NCBI GenBank assembly: GCA_039519185.1
Contig: CM076846.1
Location: 110,952,442-111,016,441, forward strand
Source: Astragalus membranaceus
Taxonomy: Eukaryota; Streptophyta; Magnoliopsida; Fabales; Fabaceae
Length of the DNA: 64,000 bases
Direction of reading: 5' to 3'
This document shows positions 20,251 through 32,883 of this stretch, piece after piece. The notes under the pieces are model-generated. The model was not told the origin of the DNA. It made no database searches and saw nothing but the letters and a program-made list of their open reading frames with translations. Numbering within the stretch: position 1 is the stretch's first letter; each line of letters starts with the position of its first letter. The position numbers and the translations under genes were made by a program.

Positions 20251-22597
20251 GCACCGATTCTTGCAAGCCATGACCAAGGCACCGATTCTTGCAAGCCATG
20301 ACCAAGGCACTGATTCTTGCACTTCCAGATTTCTCACAAGACTTCGTTCTGGAAACTGATGCTTCAGGGATTGGCATGGGAGCTGTCCTCATTCAAAATG
20401 GCCACCCTATTTCTTATTTCAGCAAGAAATTCTGCCCCAAGTTGCTGAATTCTTCAACTTATGTCAGAGAATTGTGTGTCATCACTGTTGCGGTTAAAAA
20501 ATGGAGGACTTATTTGCTGGGCAGAAAATTCATTATCTATACAGATCAAAGAAGTCTCCGTGAGCTCATGACTTAGATAATTTAGACACCAGAGCAACAA
20601 TTCTATCTTTCAAAGTTATTGGGCTATTTCTATGACATTGTCTATAATCCTGGAGCACAAAACCGTGTTGCTGATGCCCTCTTAAGGATTCACGACAGCC
20701 CTGCTACATGTCTAGCAATCACCACAGCTCAATGGGCTTTCCTTCAAAAATTGGAGAAGGCCTTGCTCCCTGATCCTACTACAAAGGCTCTGATGCATCG
20801 CATCCAACAGAATCCGGATTTACATCCAGATTATCAAGTTAAACAGAATTTGCCCTTTTATAATGATAAATTGTTTATCCCTAATTCTGCTGATATCAAA
20901 ACAATGCTACTTGAAGAATTTCATTCATCTCAATTAGGGGGGCACAGTGGGATTACTAAGACCTATGGCCGTATGAAGGAAAATGTTTTTTGGGTAGGTA
21001 TGAAAAAGGACATTACTGCTTTTATCAATGCTTGCTCTATTTGCCAAATGACCAAGACACCAAATCACCTACCTTATGGCCTTCTTCAACCCCTGCCAAT
21101 ACCATCTGCTGTGTGGGAAGATATATCCCTAGATTTTATTGTAGGGCTCCCTTCTTTCCAAAATTACACTACTATTTTAATTGTAGTGGATAGGTTTTCC
21201 AAAGCTGCTCATTTTGGTAAATTAATCACTAATTACACTGCTGTTCATGTTGCTGATCTGTTTGCTTCTATGGTTTGTAAACTTCATGGTATGCCCAAAA
21301 GTATGGTGTCTGACAGGGATCCCATTTTTCTAAGCCATTTTTGGCAGGAATTATTTCACTTAAGTGGCACCAAATTAAGAATGTCATCTGCCTTTCACCC
21401 TCAAAGTGATGGTCAGACAGAGATAGTCAATAAGGCACTGCAGCAATACCTCTGTTGTTTTGTTTTTGATCATCCAACCAAATGGGGAAAACTATTGCAT
21501 TGGGCAGAGTGGCACTACAACACAAGCATTCATTCTGCCACGGAGTATAGTCCTTATGAGATTGTATATGGCAAGCCTCCTCCATCATTGCCTCAATATG
21601 TTTTAGGCTCTACAAACTTAGAAGCTGTGGAAACTGAGTTTACTACAAGAGCTGCCATTCTTGATGCTCTTAAAACAAAACTGTTGAAAGCTCAACAGGA
21701 TATGAAGGATCAGGCTGACAAAAAGAGGCTGCCACACTCCTTTAAGGTGGGGGACTTGGTCTTCATCAAATTGAGACCTTATAGACAAAGTTCAATAGGT
21801 GCTCAGAGAACTCATAAGCTTTCAAAGATATATTATGGCCCTTTTGAACTAGTCAAGGCTGTGGGAGACGTTGCTTTTAAGGTGGATCTGCCTGCAAATA
21901 GCAAGATTCATCGTGTTCTTCATGTGTCTCAGCTCAAACCATGTAAGGATCCAACTGCATCACCCTTAAAACTGCCTGCTGCTGCTAAAGAAAATTCCCC
22001 TGTTATCAAACCAGCTGTTGTTTTAGACTAGCGTCTGCATAATAACTTCACTGAAATTCTAGTTCAATGGGAAGGACTCTACCCAGAAGATGCAACTTGG
22101 GAGAGTTTGATTGACATGAAGAAAACTTATCCAGCTCTACACCTTGAGGACAAGGTGCCTGTCCATGGAGAAGCAGATGTTACAGCCCAAAATGTTGATG
22201 AAGAGCCCAATTATGATGAAGAGGAGTATCCAATTCCACCAACAAGGGCTAAGAGAAACCAGGCCAAGCCCAAATGGACTAGAGACTATCACATGTCTCT
22301 TAAATGAACTTTGGTTACTAGCTGATTGTTGAATCTTATATTCCCATTTTGTTTTCTTTTGCCTTTGTCCTTTTCAATTATAATGACTCAGCTATCATTG
22401 GATACTGAGGATAAGAAGGACATCTGTCACTAGGCTAGCCACAGCTGTCACTAGGTTTCCTTATATGTACCAAGAATGAAGGGAATGATTCACCAAGCAA
22501 TTAATGAGAAATCGTATTGTCTCTGTTGTTGTCATAGTGTTTTAACTTTCCATTTGTTCTTTTGAAATTGTGCTTTCCCTTCTCAGCCACCACCAAA
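20251..22597 (+). pseudogene. Array unit 2: RNase H - integrase - chromodomain, broken
   Basis: Same architecture and the same three TAG codons as unit 1 (positions shifted by 2347). Private differences that I saw: a Gln for Glu change near 20744 (cttcaaaaa) and Lys for Glu near 21879 (tttaaggtgg). It shares the cacgacagc and ttaatcac variants with unit 3, so units 2 and 3 are closest relatives. Confidence 0.88.
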
Positions 22598-24944
22598 GCA
22601 CCGATTCTTGCAAGCCATGACCAAGGCACCGATTCTTGCAAGCCATGACCAAGGCACTGATTCTTGCACTTCCAGATTTCTCACAAGACTTCGTTCTGGA
22701 AACTGATGCTTCAGGGATTGGCATGGGAGCTGTCCTCATTCAAAATGGCCACCCTATTTCTTATTTCAGCAAGAAATTCTGCCCCAAGTTGCTGAATTCT
22801 TCAACTTATGTCAGAGAATTGTGTGTCATCACTGTTGCGGTTAAAAAATGGAGGACTTATTTGCTGGGCAGAAAATTCATTATCTATACAGATCAAAGAA
22901 GTCTCCGTGAGCTCATGACTTAGATAATTTAGACACCAGAGCAACAATTCTATCTTTCAAAGTTATTGGGCTATTTCTATGACATTGTCTATAATCCTGG
23001 AGCACAAAACCGTGTTGCTGATGCCCTCTTAAGGATTCACGACAGCCCTGCTACATGTCTAGCAATCACCACAGCTCAATGGGCTTTCCTTGAAAAATTG
23101 GAGAAGGCCTTGCTCCCTGATCCTACTACAAAGGCTCTGATGCATCGCATCCAACAGAATCCGGATTTACATCCAGATTATCAAGTTAAACAGAATTTGC
23201 CCTTTTATAATGATAAATTGTTTATCCCTAATTCTGCTGATATCAAAACAATGCTACTTGAAGAATTTCATTCATCTCAATTAGGGGGGCACAGTGGGAT
23301 TACTAAGACCTATGGCCGTATGAAGGAAAATGTTTTTTGGGTAGGTATGAAAAAGGACATTACTGCTTTTATCAATGCTTGCTCTATTTGCCAAATGACC
23401 AAGACACCAAATCACCTACCTTATGGCCTTCTTCAACCCCTGCCAATACCATCTGCTGTGTGGGAAGATATATCCCTAGATTTTATTGTAGGGCTCCCTT
23501 CTTTCCAAAATTACACTACTATTTTAATTGTAGTGGATAGGTTTTCCAAAGCTGCTCATTTTGGTAAATTAATCACTAATTACACTGCTGTTCATGTTGC
23601 TGATCTGTTTGCTTCTATGGTTTGTAAACTTCATGGTATGCCCAAAAGTATGGTGTCTGACAGGGATCCCATTTTTCTAAGCCATTTTTGGCAGGAATTA
23701 TTTCACTTAAGTGGCACCAAATTAAGAATGTCATCTGCCTTTCACCCTCAAAGTGATGGTCAGACAGAGATAGTCAATAAGGCACTGCAGCAATACCTCT
23801 GTTGTTTTGTTTTTGATCATCCAACCAAATGAGGAAAACTATTGCATTGGGCAGAGTGGCACTACAACACAAGCATTCATTCTGCCACGGAGTATAGTCC
23901 TTATGAGATTGTATATGGCAAGCCTCCTCCATCATTGCCTCAATATGTTTTAGGCTCTACAAACTTAGAAGCTGTGGAAACTGAGTTTACTACAAGAGCT
24001 GCCATTCTTGATGCTCTTAAAACAAAACTGTTGAAAGCTCAACAGGATATGAAGGATCAGGCTGACAAAAAGAGGCTGCCACACTCCTTTAAGGTGGGGG
24101 ACTTGGTCTTCATCAAATTGAGACCTTATAGACAAAGTTCAATAGGTGCTCAGAGAACTCATAAGCTTTCAAAGATATATTATGGCCCTTTTGAACTAGT
24201 CAAGGCTGTGGGAGACGTTGCTTTTGAGGTGGATCTGCCTGCAAATAGCAAGATTCATCGTGTTCTTCATGTGTCTCAGCTCAAACCATGTAAGGATCCA
24301 ACTGCATCACCCTTAAAACTGCCTGCTGCTGCTAAAGAAAATTCCCCTGTTATCAAACCAGCTGTTGTTTTAGACTAGCGTCTGCATAATAACTTCACTG
24401 AAATTCTAGTTCAATGGGAAGGACTCTACCCAGAAGATGCAACTTGGGAGAGTTTGATTGACATGAAGAAAACTTATCCAGCTCTACACCTTGAGGACAA
24501 GGTGCCTGTCCATGGAGAAGCAGATGTTACAGCCCAAAATGTTGATGAAGAGCCCAATTATGATGAAGAGGAGTATCCAATTCCACCAACAAGGGCTAAG
24601 AGAAACCAGGCCAAGCCCAAATGGACTAGAGACTATCACATGTCTCTTAAATGAACTTTGGTTACTAGCTGATTGTTGAATCTTATATTCCCATTTTGTT
24701 TTCTTTTGCCTTTGTCCTTTTCAATTATAATGACTCAGCTATCATTGGATACTGAGGATAAGAAGGACATCTGTCACTAGGCTAGCCACAGCTGTCACTA
24801 GGTTTCCTTATATGTACCAAGAATGAAGGGAATGATTCACCAAGCAATTAATGAGAAATCGTATTGTCTCTGTTGTTGTCATAGTGTTTTAACTTTCCAT
24901 TTGTTCTTTTGAAATTGTGCTTTCCCTTCTCAACCACCACCAAA
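22598..24944 (+). pseudogene. Array unit 3: RNase H - integrase - chromodomain, broken
   Basis: Same architecture and shared stops as units 1 and 2, plus a private TGG-to-TGA nonsense change at 23830-23832 that splits the integrase frame just after the catalytic glutamate region. Its tail diverges right after the ccaccaccaaa phrase, which marks the right edge of the array at 24944. Confidence 0.88.
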
Positions 24945-26741
24945 CCTTCTAAGTTTTGAAATTGATTCTTTGGGTGATTTTTCAGGAGTGATATTTTTTC
25001 GTATCAAGTTTGAGGGACTTCGTGTGAGACATCAGTGCATATATAGGCTTTTGTTTATAAATTCATGTAAGAGAATTAAATTAAATTTAACTCTTCAATT
25101 TATTTTGTTTTTTTAAGCATTCAATTTATTTTGTTTAATCAAACCATTTCATTCTCTTTCATTTTTTGTATGGTGAAGAAGAGTTTAGGTGAGATTAAGG
25201 GTAGATTGTTTAATATTTTTTTATTGTATAGTTTGTTTAATAAGAGTTTTTTTTAATAAGCTGTTTAATAAGAGTTGTTTGTTCCAGATTATTTGATGAA
25301 AAGTTATTTTTTGTTTAAGTTTTTTATTATAATCAAAATTAAAAAAAAAATGGTCTTTGGGATTAAATTGAGAAGTTATTTATAGTATCTTCTAAAAGAA
25401 ATTGATTTTTGATGAGTATGTTGAGAGAGAAAGAGAAATTAAAAAAATGTTTTTCATAAATCAGTTTCTGCTTCGCATAAAAAACTCTAACAGTGTATTT
25501 GGATGAAGTATTTTTTGGGGATAATACAATTTTTGGAGGGAATTAAAATATTTTAGTTCAAAATTTTGAACTAAAATATTTCAATTCCCTCAGAAATTAC
25601 ACGGTACCACCAAAAATTGCTTTATCCAAACATAAGTTCTCTAAATTATTTTATCTAATTTCAATCTGAAACAAGGAGGCTCTAAAAACAGCTTCTCATA
25701 TAATTCAAATAATCATTCTTTCAGATTTTCATTAACATAAAGATGATTTTTAGTTTTAAAAAAAAAAGAGTATTGCTATTTAAAGCGAAATATTTTCGTA
25801 AAAACGGTTCCACGAAATACGTGTTAATAAATTAGACATTGAATACAATCACATAGCAGTGTTGTCAAAATGTCAAACACATTCACCGCATAACCCCACA
25901 ACGTCCTTCAGGTGGCAGTTTCATGAATTTTATTCGCGATAAACAACATTTTAAAAAAAAATGATTTTTCCTTCATAAAACGATGTAACTTATATATATA
26001 ATGACATATAGTTAATAAATTGAGTTAAATTACTATGTTTATCACCTATTTAAACTTTTTTAATTTTATAAATCAATATTTTCTCTCATAAGCATTAAAC
26101 AAATATAACATAGGCCTTATTAAAAAAAATTCCCACAAAATATACCAAATTTTGATTTTAGTCCCTTAAAAAAATTGTTTTCTTATGGTAAACATCACAA
26201 AATATACCAAATTTTGATTTTAGTCCCTTAAAGCATAGGAAAATTTTCATTGGTCCTTGTTGTTTTCTTATGGTAAACATCCCATTCTTTGATTTGAGAA
26301 ATCTATGTCTTTAGCAACTCGAACTAAGATCGATATGTGCAGCAATATTGCCTCCTCTTCTTATGCTTCTTAATGGATAGATTTTCAAAACCTTGATCTT
26401 TTGCCAAGTCAAGACACCGCCACATGAGCACAATAATGGATTCTCTCCATTGAAAATTTTATTTAAGAGTGTCAAGTATCAAATCTAAACAATTCATTAT
26501 CCCTTCTCTCTTTTTCATATATTAAAGTTTCACTCTTTCGCTTTTTAATCAATGTTTGAGATTCCACATGACAATAATGTCAATTGAGAGAATTCATTCC
26601 TCTTAAGGCACATAACAACGACCAAGGCTACGACCAAGGCTGCAACGATCCTCGTTGGCAGCACAACTCACCTCTTCATGATTTCGAGCCCGAAAAAACC
26701 CAACCAGTGATCGATCCCCAATTATAAAAACAACCAATATT
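24945..26741. other. AT-rich intergenic DNA
   Basis: No coding feature. A sequence of about 45 bp (cacaaaatataccaaattttg...) is repeated in direct orientation at about 26133 and 26198. At 25494-25634 there is a MITE-like hairpin, listed separately. Confidence 0.35.
25494..25634. mobile_element. MITE-like hairpin, about 141 bp
   Basis: The outer ends are inverted (tgtatttggat and atccaaacata). The centre is a perfect palindrome, ttttagttcaaaa followed by its complement, with arms extending to ggagggaatt/aattccctc. No convincing target duplication was found, so superfamily is not assigned. Confidence 0.45.
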
Positions 26742-26749
26742 AGTGTTAG

Positions 26750-27285
26750 GCTATGTTTGGTTTAGAAGAGAAAGATAGAGGAAAAGAAGAGAAAGGAAAG
26801 AAAGAGAGAAGAAGGGAAAAAGAGTAGAAAAAGAGATGAATATTTAGTTGTTTAGTAGAAGAGAAAGTGAGAGGAAAAAAACGTGTATATTTGCAAAATG
26901 ACAAAATTAACCTTAAGTAGCATTAAAAGAAAAAAAACTTACAATATACTCTTAATTGTGGAAAAAAAAACAAAGACTAACTTATAACATGGTATAGATT
27001 TTTGTACAAGATATCAAAAAAGTTTAAAATAATTTTTAGTTATTAGAATAAATTAATAAAAAACAACTTCACAATCAATAAGGATAAAATTGTAATTTAG
27101 TACGCACAGCACTTTTTCTACTAGTTTTCCCTCCAAATTGAGAAGATCAAAAATATGTGGGACCCATAAGCTTTTTTCCATTATCTTCTCTCCTTTTATT
27201 GATACCAAAGGGAGGAATTTTTTTAGAAAAACGTGTTTTCCTACCTTTTTCATCTTTTCCTTCCTTTTTCATGTCTACCAAACAT
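26750..27285. mobile_element. hAT-like non-autonomous element, about 536 bp (probable)
   Basis: The ends carry the inverted phrase atgtttggt/accaaacat. An 8-bp direct repeat agtgttag flanks the segment (26742-26749 and 27286-27293). The length of the duplication suits hAT elements. The interior is purine-rich at the left and pyrimidine-rich at the right, and has no gene. Confidence 0.5.
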
Positions 27286-27799
27286 AGTGTTAGTTTTTTA
27301 TGTGAATATAACCTTGTAGAACACGAAAACCTAAGAATCTATCAATGAGTATGAATCAAACTTTCATAAAAATTTAAGAAATGAAGAAGATGAAATAGAA
27401 TCGGTGAAGAATGAAAAAATAGAAAGAAATACAAATTCATACCAAAATATTAAAATGAAAATGCATAAATAAAGGATAATTGAGATGGAAAGGAATAAGG
27501 ATCACCGCATTTCATGGAAAATTGATAAGATCAATGAAATCTCCATAAGTTTGAAAGCATTGATAAGATTCTTGAAGATTCTATGAAAAACTTAGAAGAA
27601 CATCTTGCTCTAACTCTCACAAATTTGTCGAGTGATCCTAATCTATCGGAAATCAGCAATTACATGAAATTCATAGGCTGAAATTCGCATGCACTTGGGA
27701 AAGAAAAACCCCCTGGCGGCCCAATTTCACAAACAAGTGAATTGGTTCAGCTTTGTAGCTGCACCACCAAATTTACTTATTACAACCCCATGGAAACGT

Positions 27800-27925
27800 T
27801 TTTTTATAGTCAAAGTGGTTAATAACTAGTATGTTAGTTGTTAGAGGGGATGGTGGAGCGGGGTTCGAACCCTATGTTTCCACCAACAATATTTTTTTCA
27901 CTCAACTATGTGAGCTACCCTTTTG
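27800..27925 (-). mobile_element. tRNA-derived SINE fragment (probable)
   Basis: On the minus strand an A-box-like tagctcacatagttgagtg is followed about 40 bp later by a near-consensus B box gggttcgaaccccgc. No clear target duplication, so the borders are approximate. Confidence 0.4.
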
Positions 27926-28059
27926 GGACACAGCCCCATGAAAACTAAAACAGTTTAAGGAAATTAATACAAATAAAATTTAAAAAAGTATTAAAAGATA
28001 ATTCCTAAAATTATTTTATAGTCAATGACTTGAAATTGTCTTTGCTTCTCTTCTGATTC

Positions 28060-28394
28060 TCTATAGTTGGCATTGCATGGAATGATGTTTCAGTCTTTCA
28101 TTTCTTTTCCAAGATTGATACCTTTCTTTTCCAAGTTACATGTAATTGGAAGGATGTTTTTGGCCATCTGCCTTAAAATGTTCCTAACACTAATTGGAAT
28201 AGGTGCCTTCCATATTGCTCTCCATAATTCATGGTCTATGCCAAAATGGATCCAAGGATGTTTCTACTATTTTCCTCCTTTGGAAGGTGATGGAAGCATT
28301 CCATGGCTATTAAGGCATTATTAGTGATGAGTTTATCTTTCACAAAGGCTCTTTGCTCTTCATCATCAATCATATCACGAATCACATTGCATTC
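28060..28394 (-). pseudogene. LINE reverse-transcriptase fragment, downstream part
   Basis: On the minus strand, next to the Tat insertion point, the frame reads RAFVKDKLITNNALIAMECFHHL. This matches the plant L1-type pattern (Q)SAFVPGRLITDN..VA.E..H. Further on, in another frame, ELWRAIWKAPIPISVRNILRQM matches the zf-RVT pattern (W..IWK...P.KV..FLWR). The part between these two is missing, so the copy is internally deleted and frameshifted. The upstream part continues at 39203 on the far side of the retrotransposon. Confidence 0.55.
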
Positions 28395-28834
28395 TGTTCC
28401 GTACAGTGCTTCCGATCTTAGTGATTGGTTTTATGCAGTTAGTAGATGTCTTATCCTTGATTCTGTTTCTATCTTAAGGTCCTGGGATGTTCGACGTTGT
28501 TCGATCTTGAGGTCCGATGTTGTTCGATCTTGAGATGTCCGATGTTGTTCGATCTTGAGATGTCCGATGTTGTTCTTGCAATAACACTCCGACGCTCAAG
28601 TCAGTATTTGAGTTAATGAGTATTGTGTTGGAAAAAGTGCTTACCATTAATGAGCATTGAATGTTGTATTTATAGATTTTGAGTGGTGTTTGCTATGGTC
28701 GATTTGGGCCGTCCGATCTTACAGAGTGATCTTGGCCATTGATGATTGGGCCCTGTTTCCATGTAAATGGGCCTCGCCATACTTGGGCCTTGCAGGAGGA
28801 GGTGTGAAGAGCATAATTTCTATTTACCATAACA
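28395..28834 (-). repeat. 3' LTR of the Tat element
   Basis: 440 bp, the downstream LTR relative to the minus-strand gag-pol. A G6 polypurine stretch (minus strand of 28839-28844) lies just inside it. Both LTRs carry three short direct repeats of the phrase gttgttcgatcttgag. Confidence 0.92.
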
Positions 28835-29237
28835 GTGGCCCCCCAAGTTTGGTCGCTTTGAGGAGCGATCTTGACTTGATAAGATGATGCAGGCTTGCGT
28901 TTTTAGCTCTTTTGAGTAGAGATTTCGCTACTTTTGAGCTAATGTCGATCTTGAATTTTTGGTCGACGTTAAATAACCATTGAGCTTCTGAACGAGGTAG
29001 AAAGTTTTTTGGAATCAACCGAGCTTCTGAGTGAGGCAGACAGTCTTTTGGAATCAGTGCTGCTTGGGAATCAGTGCCATCTTGGAATCAGTGTCATATT
29101 TACTGTTTCTGACCAGTCGTGATTTTACAGTGGCGGCGCATGATGGTGACGCTTTGTTTTTAGTGTGCGAACCTAATGGACCTTGATTGGACGTGACGTT
29201 TCGACTTCTCGGCCCAAGCCCACTAATTCTGCCTCAC

Positions 29238-29245
29238 TATAAATA
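29238..29245 (+). promoter_or_regulatory. TATA box of the antisense gene in the Tat element
   Basis: TATAAATA on the plus strand, outside the LTR, with about 410 nt of leader region before the first ATG. The leader holds a probable intron (29436-29583; donor gttagt, acceptor ctctgcag). Confidence 0.6.
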
Positions 29246-29653
29246 AAGGGTCTCACCCTTTCATTTGTTGCTTGGCGTTTATTTGTTCTGGATTGTCGAC
29301 CTTCGAGAGCTCCCGAGCTTCTTTTTCGAGAGAGACGAGTTTGGAGAGTTTTTTGAAGTACTTTTAAGATCGGTTTCTGGAGATCAGCAACTGCATTCTT
29401 TCCCGAGAAGATCGACTTCGCAGCTCCGTTTCGAGGTTAGTTTCTGTCCTATTCATTTTGTTGTGCCTGGCCCTCCCCCAGTCCTTTACGATCTTAGAAT
29501 GGGGGTCGTCAGGTCGGGTTCCGATTTGTTTCGCGAACCCCGTTTCGATCTTAACCCTGACATTTCATCCCCCATCTCTGCAGATTCGTCCTGGCGAGGA
29601 CAAAACAAACCCGGAGAGACGTTACTCAGCATTGTAAGGACTTTACGAACGTG

Positions 29654-32143
29654 ATGGCTTCTGGTGGCGAAATTCCTGAAGTTCGTACCGATCCTCTTGA
29701 AGTTGCCGTTCCTGACATGCAAGAGCACTCTGCTTCTGCCCCTATGAGCGATAAGGCGGAAGGTAATTTTGAGAGTGAAAGCTCTTCTCCTGTGAGCGAT
29801 GCTAATGAGCCAAACGAGAGTTCTCCTGAAGATATGGAGGAGGATCGTTTGGTGGATGTGATGACCATTACCTCCGAGTCTGATGAGGAAATTCATTTGG
29901 AGGAAACAGAGGGTTCCGAGGTCGACCTCGGGACAAGTTCCGAGCCTGCTGATGGGTCCGATCGTGGCGATGCTGAAAAGCAAGCTGAATCTCGTCCTTC
30001 GAGTCAGCCAAGCTCTAGTCGAGCTTCTGCTGCTTCTATTGATGGTTACTCGAGCACTGGCTGTGGGGACCTCGACGTTCCGGTACGAGAGGTTTCTCAA
30101 TACGATTGGGTGTCTAAAAATATTTTGGAAATCAAATCTTTGTACCAGTATGGCTTTAATTTGGAGACGGTCGGCAGGAAAGCTTCTGGGAGGTCGAAGC
30201 GGGTTTGGAGGATTGAGGGTATGAAGAAGGGAGAGCATGTGGCTCTGTAGCCCGGAGAGCTTAAGTTCACTTTGTACCACATGCTGATCAACGAAATGAA
30301 TATCCGGCCTCCTTTTACCTGGTTCGAGCAGACGGTTTTGGCGAGGTTAGATGTAGCGCCATCCCAGTTGCATCCAAATACGCGGGCTTTCGTTCGAGCT
30401 TATGAATTAATGTGCATTCATCTGGATAGACCGGTCTCACCGTTGCTTTTCTTCCATTTGTTTGAGATTAACCGGAATAGTAGCGAGAATAAGTCAGGTC
30501 GTGAGCATGTTAGTCTTCGCTCGAGGCGAGGGGCCAAGGTTTTTAAGGCCTATGCGGACTCGCTGAGGGGAAACTGGAAGGAGTTGTATTATTGGGTCGA
30601 GCCGGTGACTGATGAGGCGATTGAGATGGTAGGAAAGCTTAGCGAGGATGGTCAGACTTTGGTGTCCACCAAATTTCCCATTGGCTGGAGTCAAGGCCAT
30701 TTTGAACGATCTACCCATTCTTTTTCTGTGGGTGAGGATCGACTAACTGCTGACAATCTTCTTACCAAGAGGATCCTGATATTTATTTGAGAGCATTCCG
30801 TTTTCAAAACATAAGTATCGGGGTATCCCTGCGGCCAAGATCGTTCAAGCTGGAAAACGGAAACGAGTGCAGTCTGTTTTAGGTAGTTTGTCTTTTTGGG
30901 GCCGAATTTTATGTATTTCGATTGTAAGTTGTATAACCCAGTTTTCTTTATTTTTCAGATACCATGGCCCCAAGGAAGCTCGCAGCGATGAAAGCATTGG
31001 CGATGAAGAGTGTCGATATGCCTGTCGATGTTGAAGAAGAGGTTGTTCCGGTTCCGATGTCTCCCCAACCAGTGATCGCCGCTGAGGTGGCTATTCCTGC
31101 TTCTCCGCTCAACACCGTCACGCAAAAGGATCTTGCCCATGATTGGATCGATCTTACCTCCGGTTCCCCTCCTCCGGCTGCTCACGACACTGGTGCAGGG
31201 CCTTCAGCGAAGCGGGTGCGTATCGATGATGTCAGTGAGCCAAGACCGGAGAAAAGGAGCAAAACTTCGAGGAGACCAAAACACAAAAATAAGGTCGTTC
31301 CTTTAGAGGAAGGTTTCCTAGAGCAGAATTATGCTCAGTGGCGGGAGGATCCCGTTGGAGCGTCAGTTCAGATCTTGGTAAACCTGGGCGAGGTTCATAA
31401 GATCGAGAAGGAAAAAATATGAGAAAAGGGCTAAAGGTATGTGTTTTAATGTTGTTTGTTCTTGTTCTTATGGCCTTTCCCTTAGCTTGATTTTTCTTTA
31501 TTCCGTGGCTGCAGTTTTGTTGGATCTTGAGAAATCAAAAAGGGCGAAGCTTGCGGAAGACATGTCCTCAACATCAAAAGAGTTGGCTCAAACCAAACAA
31601 GAGCTTCAAACTTTGAAAGAAGGGCAGGGGGAAATCATACGTCGAGCCGAGTTTGCGGAGGCTCGAGTGAAGGAGCTTGAAGAGAAAGAGGCTCGTGTGA
31701 GGGATCTTGAAGAAAAGGAGAGAGATCTGGAGGAGCAGGTGGCCGATGCTAATCGGAAAATTAGAAGTCTGGAGCATCGAATCGTCGTTTTGGAAGATGG
31801 CCTGAAGAAGGCCTCTGAGGCGGGGGTTAGTACTAGCATCGATCTTGAAGTTCGATTTGCAGAGCTCCAAGCAGCCCTTGATCAGAGTAAAAAAAATGCC
31901 AAGGAGGCTGTGAAAATTGCTAATGAAGCTAGGAAGGAAGCTCGTGAAGCCGCAAACTCTGCAATCGAGCTGTACAGGGAAGGTTTTGAGTGCGCCCTTG
32001 AGCAAGTTGCTTTGGTCAGCCCTTCTACCTATTTGGATCGGGCAATTATTGATGCCGATCATGAAGTCGAAGGGGGCAAGATTGTTAAGATCGATGGTCA
32101 AACAGAAGAGAAGACCGTCATCTTTCCGACCTCTACTGTTTGA
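29654..32143 (+). pseudogene. Antisense gene of the Tat element (Transposase_28-like and coiled coil), broken
   Basis: Transcribed opposite to gag-pol. Predicted exons are 29654-30882, 30959-31436 and 31515-32143, with GT-AG introns of 76 and 78 nt. Exon 1 encodes an acidic Ser/Glu-rich N-terminus, then a domain (LKFTLYHMLINEMNIRPPFT ... LMCIHLDRPVSPLLFFHLFEI) resembling the 'putative gypsy-type transposon' domain. Exon 2 has a basic, nuclear-localisation-like KRVRIDD...KRSKTSRRPKHKNK. Exon 3 is a long coiled coil of E/K/R/L heptads. Defects: TAG at 30248, a frameshift near 30770, and an extra A in the run near 31418 that creates a stop. Start at 29654 rather than the GTG before it. Similar antisense ORFs are known in Grande/Tat elements; their role is unsettled. 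Confidence 0.75.
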
Positions 32144-32883
32144 TGGTTTTAAGAGTGCTATTTTTTGCAGAAGTTCTGGGTATATGCTTGTATCCGTTTA
32201 GGTTTTGTATAGATCTAGAACTCTTGTATGTATTTCAGGATCGTTTTTTGAGGGCTCGGCCATATCTGAGATGTTTGTAATTTTGGAACGCGTTTCATCA
32301 GATCTTTTTTCTTCAAACCCTGTTACGAGCTTAATGAAATGCTTTTTAAATTCTGCACGTCATGTATGTCGTTTCCGTAGGGTTTATTTTTAGAATCGTT
32401 TATGAGTTGGTGAATGCTTTTTTAATTCTGCATTTCATGTGTGAAGTAAGAACACCGGTAAATGAGGAACTCGGTTTACTGGGTTCGAGCCTATAGGACA
32501 GTTTACCAGGACTCGGCCCAGATTTAACTCGCCCTGTAGGGGTATCGGCAGCTGTGGCCGATGGTCGTTCTTAGGACGTTTCGATCCTTGAAGACCTGGT
32601 CTCTTTGAGATAGTTTACTGAGACTCGGCTCGGATTTAACTGTTTTCTCAAAGAGTTTGCGACCTTGGGTGGTCGCTCGGGGAGATCATCTAAGATCGGT
32701 CCCAGTTGATTCCATGTAGAGGGATTTTTTAGGCCCGTACATTTTACTTGATGAAATCAAGAATGTGTGGGAACTTGGTGAGAACGTCGACAAGTTTGAT
32801 GAGCTTTGAAAATACTTTGAAAGGTTACCTTCTTCTTTATAAATAACTTGTTTTGTATTTACACAAGGTCGGAGTATATGCAA

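Larger units (their letters stand above)
17486..24944 (+). repeat. Tandem array of a truncated chromovirus, period 2347 bp
   Basis: Three complete units (17904-20250, 20251-22597, 22598-24944) are preceded by a 418-bp partial unit (17486-17903) holding only the chromodomain tail and the LTR-like segment. The period is exactly 2347 bp at every landmark I compared. Each unit runs RNase H, integrase, chromodomain, then about 290 bp resembling an LTR (tga...ttctca), and restarts at a junction where a 28-bp phrase (gcaccgattcttgcaagcca...) is repeated. The copies differ at only a few positions and share the same three in-frame stop codons. The array was therefore amplified after the element died, probably by unequal recombination. 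Confidence 0.9.

Noticed and set aside
27053..27348. Opposed 66- and 63-codon frames
   Set aside because: Lie in the pyrimidine-rich end of the hAT-like element; low-complexity composition.
29486..30280. 264-codon minus frame opposite the Tat antisense gene
   Set aside because: Although long, it is the shadow of the acidic plus-strand exon; no gag-pol or other motif, and the plus frame has promoter, ATG and domain support.
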